Positions 13,438-20,211 of a DNA stretch of 20,211 nt are shown piece after piece. The stretch is from Kiritimatiellia bacterium (lineage in GTDB: Bacteria; Verrucomicrobiota; Kiritimatiellia; RFP12; UBA1067), in contig JAGBFY010000153.1 of the NCBI GenBank assembly GCA_017936245.1, forward strand, positions 1-20,211, read 5' to 3'. The notes beneath the pieces were generated by a model. That model saw nothing but the letters and a program-made list of their open reading frames with translations, was not told the origin of the DNA and did not search any database. A program made the position numbers and the translations under genes. The first letter of the stretch is position 1; every line of letters starts with the position of its first letter.

Positions 13438-16394
13438 TAAATGAACACGATTTTTTAAGCCGCTTTGAGGGAGTGCAGCAGTCTGGCGGCGGCTGGGTGG
13501 CGAGATGCCCTGCACATGGTGACGACAATCCATCGCTCTCGATCGCTCGCGGCGAGGACGGGCGCTGGCTGGTGCACTGCCACGCGGGATGTTCGGCCGA
13601 GGCGGTCGTCTCGGCTGTAGGACTTAAGATGTGCGATCTTATGCCGGCAAACGAAAAGCCGCGACGCACGATCAAGGGTCGTTGGGGAGATTGGGTTTGC
13701 GACTATGTCTATACGGATGCGGCGGGCGCGACACTTTACAAGTCGAGCCGTTACGTCAAGGAAGACGGCAAGAAGACTTTCATCATTAAAGTTCCCGATC
13801 CGTCGGCGAAGTTCGGCTGGGCGTTCGGGCTTGCGAAGAAGAAGGTGATGCGCGTTCCGTTCCATCTTCCGCGCGTAATCGCTTCGGCCAAGGCGGGCAA
13901 GACGATCATCATCTGCGAGGGTGAGAAGGATGTTCTTTCGGTCGAAGAAGTGACCGGATGCGCCGCCACCTGCAATGTCGCCGGCGCGATGAAGTGGGGT
14001 TATATGTTCCCGGAGGATTGGGGCAAATGGTTCGAGGGCGCGAAGGGCGTCATCATCATCGCCGACAATGATCCGAAGACGAAGAAGGTCACGAAGAAGG
14101 TTCGCGGCAAGACGGTCGAGGAAGAGATCGAACATCTGCGCGGCCAAAAGCACGCCTGCGATGTGAGGCGTCGTCTTCTCGACCAGGGCTTTAGCGGCAA
14201 GATTAAGCTTATGGTGATGCCGCAGGTTGAAGGCCAGGCGAGAGTTAAGGACTTTACGGACTGGGTGGAAGCTCGTCGCGCCGCTGGGCTTGCAGCCGAT
14301 AAGGCGGCATTCATGGAGGTTATCAAGACAGCTGCGCCCTGGCCAGAGGAATGGAATTTTGATTCGTCGGCGCTTGAGAGCGAGGCGAAGGGCGAGGGCA
14401 ATCTCGGTTTGTCGGCCGGCACGATTACGGATGTTGCCGCCGCAAGCGAGCGCAGCGAGCGAGAGGAAAGCGGCGGCGATGCCTTATCATTTGATGAGCG
14501 CATTACCGGCCGCTTCGGGCGTCCCGTCCCCCGCGCCCCCGGTGAAGATCCGAAGGAGTATCTGGTGGATTTCGACATCGGCGGCGGAAGGTTCGCGACG
14601 ATAAAGCTTGAATACGGCTGGACCGTGGACCGGATTTTCGCGCAATGCGTTGCCGACGTCAGCAGTAAGTGCGCGAACAATGAGCTTCCGAAGGGCGTTC
14701 CCGTGCGGCTTAAGGCATGGAGCGCGACAATTTGGCTTTTGATGCGCGGGAGTTTCTTCTGGCATAGCGATTTTAGGGACTTTTCGACGTGTATGTATCT
14801 CGATCGCGACAAGTCGAGCTGCACATTGATGCGCGTCATGAGCGATGAGTTTTACGCGTTTGTGGCGCGGCACGCTCGGCTTGAGGATGTGGATCCGAAG
14901 AAGGGTGATATGGCGAAGATTCTCGGGCTTGTCAAGCAGATCGCCGTCAATGAGGATTATTCGCGCGGTGTAAAGCCCGGCAACAGCTGGGAGAGGCGCG
15001 GCAAGGCGATATATATTTCTTCGGGCGACACGGAAATGGTGCGCATTAAGGACGGCAAGGTCGACAAGGTGCAGAACGGTACGGACGGCGTCGTCTTTCT
15101 GCGCGGCAAGACGCTCGCTCCCTGGGATATTGCAGAGGGCGAGGAGCTTGATCCGTTCACTCATGCGATGATTTTCACGGGTGCGTCATTCGCAGATCAT
15201 AATGGGCTTATGAACGTGAGGCTTTGGACGATGAATCTTCTCGCGTGCCACCCGACGAAGCCGCCGCTGCTCATTACCGGCGGCGCGGGCTCGGGTAAAA
15301 CGCGCATGGCAAAGGGGATAAAAGAGATTTTAGGTATGCGCCAGGACGGTGCGCTCGACCTGTCGGTTCAGCAGATTGAAGACGGCGACAAGGGGCTTGA
15401 TGCGTTCTGGGCTACCGTCAACGACGGCAAGCTCGAAGTGTTCGACAACTTCGATACGAAAGTCAAATGGGCGTCTGACACGCTCCAGACGGCTGCCACG
15501 GACGGCCAGACGAAGAGGCGTACTTTGTATACGACTTACGGCGTATCGATTCTGAAGGCGAATGCGTCGATTATTCTCACGTCGAACAATCCGATCTTCT
15601 CTACGGAGGGAAACGGCGGACTTGCCGATCGTCTGATTACCGTTCCGCTTACGATGAACAGGAACGTGAGCCAGGACTCGGAACTGTCGCGGCAGATTGC
15701 CGGGAACCGTTCGCGGTACTTGACGTGGATCGCGAAGACACTTGCCAAGGTGATGCTCGATGAGAAGCCGGTGGACGCGAGCGTAAACAGGCGACATCCG
15801 GACTATGGCGAGTTCTCGGTGCGCGTGGGTCGTGCGATCGGAGACGAGGAAGGAGCCGTCAAGGCGCTCGGAGCGGCCGAAGCGGACAAGGCTATGCTGC
15901 CGCTCATGAACGATGTTGTCACCAAGGAGATCATGGCGGTACTTTCGGATAACGCCTGGACGTGGAGCGGTACGGCCGGCGAGCTTTCAGAGGCGATTAT
16001 AAGTCGGCAAGGCGACGACGGGGACGACAAGACGAAGACCATTTTCTCTTCCCGCCGCGTCGGAAAGGCGTTAAACAAGTATTTGCGGCAGTTTTCCGTC
16101 ATTTTCCGCATGGATGAGCCGAAGTTAAGCGAAGGGAGAATGCGTTACCGCTTCTCCGGAAGGACCGCTTTAGGTTCGCAGTCGGTGGGTTTGGTGGATT
16201 TCAACGGCGATTCCTCTAAAACTTCAGGGCGCGGGAGCGCACACGGGTTTATGGAAAACACGGCTTTTAACCCACCAAACCCACCGGGGGACTCTATACG
16301 CGCGCGCGCGCATTCCCCGCTCCCCTCTAAAGAAGAAGACGTAGAGAGAAATATGGATAGAGAGGATTATGAGGATGAGGACTGGCCGTTTTGA
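13434..16394 (+). CDS. Fused primase-helicase (zinc finger, TOPRIM, P-loop ATPase)
   Basis: A 986-residue replication protein. Residues 20-53 are a CHC2-type zinc finger: C25-P-A-H28-GDDNPS, then H-C49-H-A-G-C53. Residues ~155-215 are a TOPRIM-type nuclease fold: TIIICEGEKD (E162, E164) and GVIIIADND (~207-213). A long middle region (~290-590) carries few recognisable motifs. Residues ~610-760 are an ATPase: Walker A ITGGAGSGKT (K622), a Walker B-like LEVFDNFD, and ILTSNNPIF, a sensor-type motif. The last ~70 residues are disordered and acidic (EDYEDEDWPF). It should both prime and unwind DNA at the phage fork, like other phage primase-helicases, though the ATPase resembles SF3/DUF927-type and not DnaB/T7-type enzymes. 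The start codon overlaps the preceding stop by ATGA. Domains are visible; exact helicase class is inference. Confidence 0.85.
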   Translation: MINEHDFLSRFEGVQQSGGGWVARCPAHGDDNPSLSIARGEDGRWLVHCHAGCSAEAVVSAVGLKMCDLMPANEKPRRTIKGRWGDWVCDYVYTDAAGATLYKSSRYVKEDGKKTFIIKVPDPSAKFGWAFGLAKKKVMRVPFHLPRVIASAKAGKTIIICEGEKDVLSVEEVTGCAATCNVAGAMKWGYMFPEDWGKWFEGAKGVIIIADNDPKTKKVTKKVRGKTVEEEIEHLRGQKHACDVRRRLLDQGFSGKIKLMVMPQVEGQARVKDFTDWVEARRAAGLAADKAAFMEVIKTAAPWPEEWNFDSSALESEAKGEGNLGLSAGTITDVAAASERSEREESGGDALSFDERITGRFGRPVPRAPGEDPKEYLVDFDIGGGRFATIKLEYGWTVDRIFAQCVADVSSKCANNELPKGVPVRLKAWSATIWLLMRGSFFWHSDFRDFSTCMYLDRDKSSCTLMRVMSDEFYAFVARHARLEDVDPKKGDMAKILGLVKQIAVNEDYSRGVKPGNSWERRGKAIYISSGDTEMVRIKDGKVDKVQNGTDGVVFLRGKTLAPWDIAEGEELDPFTHAMIFTGASFADHNGLMNVRLWTMNLLACHPTKPPLLITGGAGSGKTRMAKGIKEILGMRQDGALDLSVQQIEDGDKGLDAFWATVNDGKLEVFDNFDTKVKWASDTLQTAATDGQTKRRTLYTTYGVSILKANASIILTSNNPIFSTEGNGGLADRLITVPLTMNRNVSQDSELSRQIAGNRSRYLTWIAKTLAKVMLDEKPVDASVNRRHPDYGEFSVRVGRAIGDEEGAVKALGAAEADKAMLPLMNDVVTKEIMAVLSDNAWTWSGTAGELSEAIISRQGDDGDDKTKTIFSSRRVGKALNKYLRQFSVIFRMDEPKLSEGRMRYRFSGRTALGSQSVGLVDFNGDSSKTSGRGSAHGFMENTAFNPPNPPGDSIRARAHSPLPSKEEDVERNMDREDYEDEDWPF
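16183..16286. repeat. Perfect 15-bp inverted repeat with 74-bp spacer
   Basis: CGGTGGGTTTGGTGG (16183-16197) and its exact reverse complement (16272-16286) lie in the disordered tail region of the primase-helicase gene. Each arm itself holds a GGTGG direct repeat. A stem of this length inside coding DNA, next to the end of the replication module, could be an origin or packaging structure, or an RNA hairpin. The encoded residues (VGLVDF, NPPNPP) are low-complexity and so free to drift. Confidence 0.7.
16295..16313. other. 19-bp alternating pyrimidine-purine tract, possible Z-DNA
   Basis: TATA, then six CG dinucleotides (16299-16310), then CAT give an unbroken alternating run, the classic left-handed Z-DNA former. 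It lies nine bases beyond the right arm of the inverted repeat. Confidence 0.6.
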
Positions 16395-16421
16395 CGGCTT
16401 TACCGAAAGGATTTTGCTTAA

Positions 16422-17054
16422 ATGGAAGAAACGCAAAAAACCCTAACAAACCCTAACAAATCAGGGCAAAACGCTTTTGAACTGATGCAGGACGCCAAAA
16501 GCATCGACCCGCTCGGCGTTATGCCGGAAGTATCTCACTTGCTGCCGACATCATCGCTCGATCTTACGGCACAGGCGAAGAAGCCGGCTGAAGGGGCTGT
16601 TCCATTAAAGAACCGCAAGCGCGAGCAGTTCGCGCAAGTTCTCACGGGATGGGGCGGCGACGGCAAGCGCAAGCGTAACCACGAAGCTTACACGGAAGTC
16701 TACGGGAAGGTGGGTGCGACGGCGCGGACGCAATCGTCGTGGCTTTTGTCGATACCTGAGGTAAAAGCGCGTGTCGCGTATCTTGAAGCGAAGGTGGAGG
16801 AAGCCAGGCGTCACGACTACAAGGCGGCACAGCAGGAGATTGACGAGCTGCGTTTGGGGCTTATCGAGCGCGGCAAGAAGAATCCGAAGCTTGCGCAGGT
16901 CGCGCTTGCCGCCGCAAGAGACTTTGAAGCCGCTCACGGACTTAACGAGGAGCCGGCGAGAACGGAGACGACCGAGATCAAGGGAATTGTCGGCGGCGAC
17001 GGCTTAAGCGGCGTGAGGGCGATTCTCGCAAAGGTTACACGGCGCACGAAATAA
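16422..17054 (+). CDS. Terminase small subunit
   Basis: A 210-residue protein, directly upstream of the large terminase. Residues ~65-125 (KREQFAQVLTGWG, then EAYTEVYGKVGATARTQSSWLLSIPEVKARVAYL) match the helix-turn-helix region of phage small terminases, which recognise the packaging site and load the motor. A helical stretch that may form the oligomer core follows (~125-170). The first ~60 residues are low-complexity; codons 6-13 contain a 10-bp tandem repeat AACCCTAACA (16439-16458). GAAAGG lies 14 bases before the ATG. Assignment rests on motif and synteny. Confidence 0.8.
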   Translation: MEETQKTLTNPNKSGQNAFELMQDAKSIDPLGVMPEVSHLLPTSSLDLTAQAKKPAEGAVPLKNRKREQFAQVLTGWGGDGKRKRNHEAYTEVYGKVGATARTQSSWLLSIPEVKARVAYLEAKVEEARRHDYKAAQQEIDELRLGLIERGKKNPKLAQVALAAARDFEAAHGLNEEPARTETTEIKGIVGGDGLSGVRAILAKVTRRTK

Positions 17055-17077
17055 TCGGCAAGAAGGGCGGCAAAGCA

Positions 17078-18601
17078 ATGGATATAACATCTGAGAAGGC
17101 GACGATCCACGCGATGACGCGCAGGGAAGCGCTGGATTTCTACGTGGAGATCGTCAATTCGGGCGATGTTGAGGCGATTCGCTGGTTAGGGAGGAATGAC
17201 AGGTTCTTTCTTCTCGGCGTTTTGATGCAGCGTGAGGACGTTTTAGATAGCGACTGGTGTTATGCTCGGTGCCGCGAGGTTGAAGCGTCTCCAGACGGCT
17301 GGCTGGACCTATGGAGCCGATTCCATTACAAGTCGACCATAATCACGCTTGCGGGGAGTGTTCAGGAGATACTTAACGATCCTGATGTCACTATCGGCAT
17401 TCTATCGTACAATAAGCCAGTTGCGCATAAATTCGTCGATCAGATACGCCGTGCGCTTGAGATGCAGGAGCTTACGAGTCTTTATCCGGACATTCTATGG
17501 GCGAAGCCGCCGCGCCTGAACTGGTCCACGCAAGGCGGTATTATCGTGAAGCGTCGCTCGAACCCGAAGGAGCCGACGGTTTCTGGCGCGGGGCTTGTAG
17601 ACGGTCAGCCCATCGGCATGCACTATAAGCTTAGAATCTACGACGACGTTGTAGTTCCCGAATCGGTTACGACGCCCGAGCAGATTATGAAGACGACGAC
17701 ATCGTGGGAATTGTCGCTTGCGCTCGGAACGAACGACGGCGGGCGAGAATGGTACGCGGGGACGCGCTATCATCCCGATGATACTTATTCTAAGATCCTT
17801 GAGCGCGGCGCCTTAAAAGAGCGTAGACGGCTCTGTGAGGACTTAGACGGCAATCCTACGATGATGACGCGCGAAGCCCTTGATAATTTAAGGCGAAAGA
17901 TGGGCGCGTCCACGTGGGCGGCGCAGATGCTACAGAATCCCGTTGCGGCGGGCGTGAGGACGTTTAAGGACGAGAATCTATGCTACTATGACAAGATGCC
18001 AGCTCGCGAGAGCATGAACGTATATATTTTCGTCGACGGCGCAAGCTCGAAGCGCAAGAAGTCGGATAAGACGGTTATGTGGGTAATCGGCTGGGGACAC
18101 GACAATAACTACTATCTTCTCGATGGAATACGCGATAAGCTCAATTTATCGGAAAAAACCGATTGGATATTCCGTTTACACCGAAAATGGCGACCGAACA
18201 ATGTTTTCTGGGAGCAGGTGGGACCGATGAGCGACGTGGAGCACGTCAGATATGTGATGAATAATGAGCAGAATTACCGCTTTTCGATAACTCCCGTATC
18301 GCGTGGACCTAACGATAATAAGCGAATGCGCATCGAAAACCTTCAGGCGCCGTTTGAATCGCATCGAATATGGCTGCCGCGTACGCTTAAACAGCCGTGT
18401 ACGGACGGTAATGTTCACGATATCGTCGAGGAGTTCGTTGAAGAGGAATATAAGTTTTATCCGATCGTCCAGCACGACGACGGTTTAGACTGTTTCGCCG
18501 ACATTATGGACGTGCCGATCGTGGCGATGACATCGTTCCCGATGCCGCGTTCCACCAACTCCGAACCATATCGCGCGAACACTTCATGGAGGCCGTTTTG
18601 A
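17078..18601 (+). CDS. Terminase large subunit (packaging ATPase-nuclease)
   Basis: A 507-residue motor that pumps DNA into the prohead and cuts concatemers. The ATPase half shows the variant Walker A SRFHYKST (80-87, K85), Walker B RIYDDV (D189, D190) and the coupling-type motif AGTRYHPDD. The nuclease half shows VDGAS (D320) and the late acidic cluster QHDDGLDCF (D467, D468, D471) that binds metal. Length is normal for a full protein with both domains. The ATG at 17078 gives the full N-terminus; an internal ATG at 17114 is possible but less likely. It follows the small terminase by 23 bases and ends the packaging module; a 185-base gap comes next. Assignment is firm. Confidence 0.92.
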   Translation: MDITSEKATIHAMTRREALDFYVEIVNSGDVEAIRWLGRNDRFFLLGVLMQREDVLDSDWCYARCREVEASPDGWLDLWSRFHYKSTIITLAGSVQEILNDPDVTIGILSYNKPVAHKFVDQIRRALEMQELTSLYPDILWAKPPRLNWSTQGGIIVKRRSNPKEPTVSGAGLVDGQPIGMHYKLRIYDDVVVPESVTTPEQIMKTTTSWELSLALGTNDGGREWYAGTRYHPDDTYSKILERGALKERRRLCEDLDGNPTMMTREALDNLRRKMGASTWAAQMLQNPVAAGVRTFKDENLCYYDKMPARESMNVYIFVDGASSKRKKSDKTVMWVIGWGHDNNYYLLDGIRDKLNLSEKTDWIFRLHRKWRPNNVFWEQVGPMSDVEHVRYVMNNEQNYRFSITPVSRGPNDNKRMRIENLQAPFESHRIWLPRTLKQPCTDGNVHDIVEEFVEEEYKFYPIVQHDDGLDCFADIMDVPIVAMTSFPMPRSTNSEPYRANTSWRPF

Positions 18602-18786
18602 CGGATTTTCGGGCGTTTTCCAAAAACCTGTCAAGAGGAAATTTCAACTTTTTTCGGGGTCGGATTTTCTTCTATTTGCTTATATCGTTCCCTGAACAAT
18701 GTGAGAGGCAGGACTGAAGGGGATTTTCAAAATCGTATGATACATTACACGTGCGCGAAGGCGTAATCACAAACAAGGAGGTAAAT
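18602..18786. other. Gene-free gap between packaging and virion genes
   Basis: 185 bases without a supported gene, in a genome where most rightward junctions are overlapping or short. The AT content rises. GTATGATAC (18735-18743) repeats a word from the 4517-4531 palindrome. A strong ribosome-binding site (AAGGAGG) closes the gap. A late promoter is expected here, but I could not find a convincing -35/-10 pair. Confidence 0.4.
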
Positions 18787-19002
18787 ATGGGCGGAGGCGG
18801 AAGTGCACCCAAGGCGGTAGCGTATGAGCCGATTAAGTCGGCAGAGCAGACTATGAAAGACGCGGCATCTGAGTCGGCGAGAAATCAGCAGCTCAGGCGC
18901 GGCCTTGCATCTACGTTTTCGCGTTCGACCATAGGCGGATCCGGCGCGGCTAAGAGCGTTACCCCTGCAACAAGCGGGTCGGCGTCCAAACTTGGCGGTT
19001 GA
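18787..19002 (+). CDS. Small Gly/Ser-rich virion-region protein
   Basis: A 71-residue protein starting at ATG 18787, five bases after AAGGAGG; an upstream GTG at 18751 has no such site. It begins MGGGGSAPK, has a helix (IKSAEQTMKDAASESARNQQLRRGLAS) and ends in a flexible G/S/T-rich tail. Short proteins of this form often sit just before the portal in podovirus-like gut phages. Function is unknown; a minor virion or assembly factor is likely from position only. Confidence 0.6.
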   Translation: MGGGGSAPKAVAYEPIKSAEQTMKDAASESARNQQLRRGLASTFSRSTIGGSGAAKSVTPATSGSASKLGG

Positions 19003-19020
19003 TAATCGGAGGTAGGCCAA

Positions 19021-20211
19021 ATGGGCGAAGCCGGTTACAGAATGTACGAGAAAGACCTTGCGGCTAAAGCGCGGCCTTTCAAATTCTCATGCGATACCAA
19101 TGCGCTTAAGAATTATCTTAACAAGCGCAAGGCGTCGCTTATGTCCGTGCGCAATGAATTTGAGTCGCTCTGGAAGGAGCTCAGGCTTTATTTCGAGCCT
19201 AACTTCGGTAAAGCCTTGCTCGAGAACTCGCAGCGCGATCATCAAGCCGCCGAGCGCGACGACGAGAAGATACTCAATTCAGAGCCGCGTCTGTGCGTAG
19301 AGCGTTATGCTGCGGGCATGCAGTCGGGCATTACCAATAAGGCGCAACCGTGGCTTTCGATCGTTCCGAAGCTCCTAAGCGAGGATGAGGCGCGTGATCC
19401 CGAGCTTAATGAGTGGTGCAGCGCGGTTACGAGCGAGATACTTTCAGCTTTTGAGCGTACGAACTTTTACCGCTCAACCCAGATGGTATATCCTCACGCG
19501 GCGCTTTTCGGTACGTCGTGCGTTCTGATTCTTCGCGGTGAAGAGACCGGCGACATTCACTTTCACGTTATTGACGAGGGCGACTACTGGATCGCCGAAG
19601 ACCGTTACCGCAATGTGACTACGCTTTTGCGCCGCGTTTCAATGACGCTCGAACAGGCGAGTGAGGAGTTTCTCGTCGGCAATCTCCCTGAAACATGGCG
19701 CACTAAGATTGACGAGGGTAAGCTTGAAGAGCGCGTTGAGGTTATGAATCTTATCTGCCCCAATGACGGGAATGAAAGATTCAAAGATGTCGATAAGTCT
19801 CGCGCTTATGTTTCGATCTACTGGCTTGAAAACCAGATGACCGAGGTAAACGACGGCATTATTGATATTAAGTCGTTTTCATATAAGCCGTTCGCGGTAT
19901 TAAGGCAGAAGGATTCGGGTGTAGCTTACGGTAAGGGAATAGGCGAGATGAGCCTACCTGACTGCAAGGAACTTCAGAAGCTCGAAGATTATCTTTTAAG
20001 GATGATCGCCAATGAAGCCGAGCCGTCGATGATAGCGCCGAGCTCCATGAAGGGACAGCCGATAAACATGTTCCCTGGCGGCGTTACCTACTACGACGGT
20101 ATTATGAATTCGGGCGCGGCGCCCGTCGCGAGACTATTTCAGACCCAGGAAGGTATCGATAAGGTCGATATCAAAATTCAGGATATCGCTTCTCGTATCG
20201 GAAGAATCTGG
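19021..20211 (+). CDS. Portal (podovirus head-tail connector), truncated by window end
   Basis: 397 codons are open with no stop before the edge, so the C-terminus is missing; podovirus portals usually exceed 500 residues. GGAGG lies ten bases before the ATG. Features of the large head-tail connector family are an early helix (RNEFESLWKELRLYFEPNFG), CVERYAAGMQSGITNKAQPWLSI in two blocks, HAALFGTSCVLI, VIDEGDYWI, and a helical region with GVAYGKGIGEM and DCKELQKLEDYLLRMI. Twelve such subunits form the ring through which DNA is packaged and ejected. Position after terminase is as expected. It supports a short-tailed phage, although no tail gene is in view. Confidence 0.88.
   Translation, partial: MGEAGYRMYEKDLAAKARPFKFSCDTNALKNYLNKRKASLMSVRNEFESLWKELRLYFEPNFGKALLENSQRDHQAAERDDEKILNSEPRLCVERYAAGMQSGITNKAQPWLSIVPKLLSEDEARDPELNEWCSAVTSEILSAFERTNFYRSTQMVYPHAALFGTSCVLILRGEETGDIHFHVIDEGDYWIAEDRYRNVTTLLRRVSMTLEQASEEFLVGNLPETWRTKIDEGKLEERVEVMNLICPNDGNERFKDVDKSRAYVSIYWLENQMTEVNDGIIDIKSFSYKPFAVLRQKDSGVAYGKGIGEMSLPDCKELQKLEDYLLRMIANEAEPSMIAPSSMKGQPINMFPGGVTYYDGIMNSGAAPVARLFQTQEGIDKVDIKIQDIASRIGRIW

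Larger units (their letters stand above)
4640..20211 (+). mobile_element. Podovirus-type prophage, left part (boundary uncertain)
   Basis: From the divergent control region at ~7040 rightward, all genes are phage early, replication, packaging and virion genes in canonical order. Leftward, chromosomal-style exported proteins end at 4305. The junction must lie between ~4337 and ~7035; the two AT-rich leftward genes may be prophage accessory genes or a separate insertion. No integrase is present in the window, so it should lie beyond the right edge, or the element integrates otherwise. A metagenomic misjoin cannot be excluded. Confidence 0.7.

Noticed and set aside
14000..14839. 279-codon and other long frames antisense to the primase-helicase
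   Set aside because: Same codon-bias shadow effect; the sense frame carries domain motifs.
4628..18617. Shared 14-mer GATTTTCGGGCGTT at 4629-4642 and 18604-18617 as an attachment-site pair
   Set aside because: A 14-base match is expected about once by chance in 20 kb, and the second copy lies inside the phage between terminase and portal, not at an end.
1..20211. tRNA, rRNA or CRISPR arrays
   Set aside because: No tRNA-like T-loop/anticodon arrangement, no rRNA words, and no regularly spaced repeats with unique spacers were seen on reading.

Overview
The window runs from bacterial chromosome into the left part of a tailed-phage genome, most simply read as an integrated prophage cut off by the right edge. 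The host-side genes are two exported proteins: a TIM-barrel, glycosidase-like protein and a glycine/asparagine-rich beta-helix protein of the 'autotransporter-associated repeat' style. Such proteins are abundant in Kiritimatiellota, Lentisphaerota and Verrucomicrobia. A PVC-group, probably animal-gut, bacterium is therefore my best guess, but it rests on protein style and not on a marker gene.

Layout: 56-4305, host operon of two exported proteins ending in a hairpin terminator. 4306-4698, AT-rich non-coding stretch with a 17-bp tandem repeat, palindromes and a startless open frame. 4699-7034, two leftward AT-richer genes (a PIF1/RecD-type helicase with a coiled-coil head, and a membrane-anchored protein), each followed by a copy of the same ~80-bp element. 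7035-7158, divergent control region with a phage promoter whose spacer holds an operator. 7159-7591, ribbon-helix-helix protein plus a tiny basic protein, flanked by three copies of the same 14-bp operator. 7692-9679, short early genes, led by a DUF2829/Tad2-like (Thoeris anti-defence) protein. 9715-16394, replication module: full-length DnaN sliding clamp, PcfK-like, PcfJ-like, two small genes, and a large primase-helicase. 16422-18601, small and large terminase. 18602-18786, a gap. 18787-20211, a small virion-type protein and the start of a podovirus-type portal, truncated by the window edge.

How it fits together: the rightward genes form one early-to-late programme with tight junctions (ATGA overlaps, one TAA-ATG abutment) and mostly recognisable ribosome-binding sites. 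The ribbon-helix-helix protein is the obvious candidate to bind the three operators, repressing its own promoter and perhaps gating the Tad2-like gene. The clamp, PcfK/PcfJ and primase-helicase suggest replication that recruits a host polymerase, since no DNA polymerase is seen here. No integrase, CI-type repressor, tRNA, rRNA, CRISPR array or insertion sequence was seen. The exact left attachment site is not resolved. The most interesting items are the operator triplet, the Tad2-like protein, the clamp-PcfK-PcfJ block (PcfK is the family of the Cas9 inhibitor AcrIIA9), and the repeat-flanked helicase gene.
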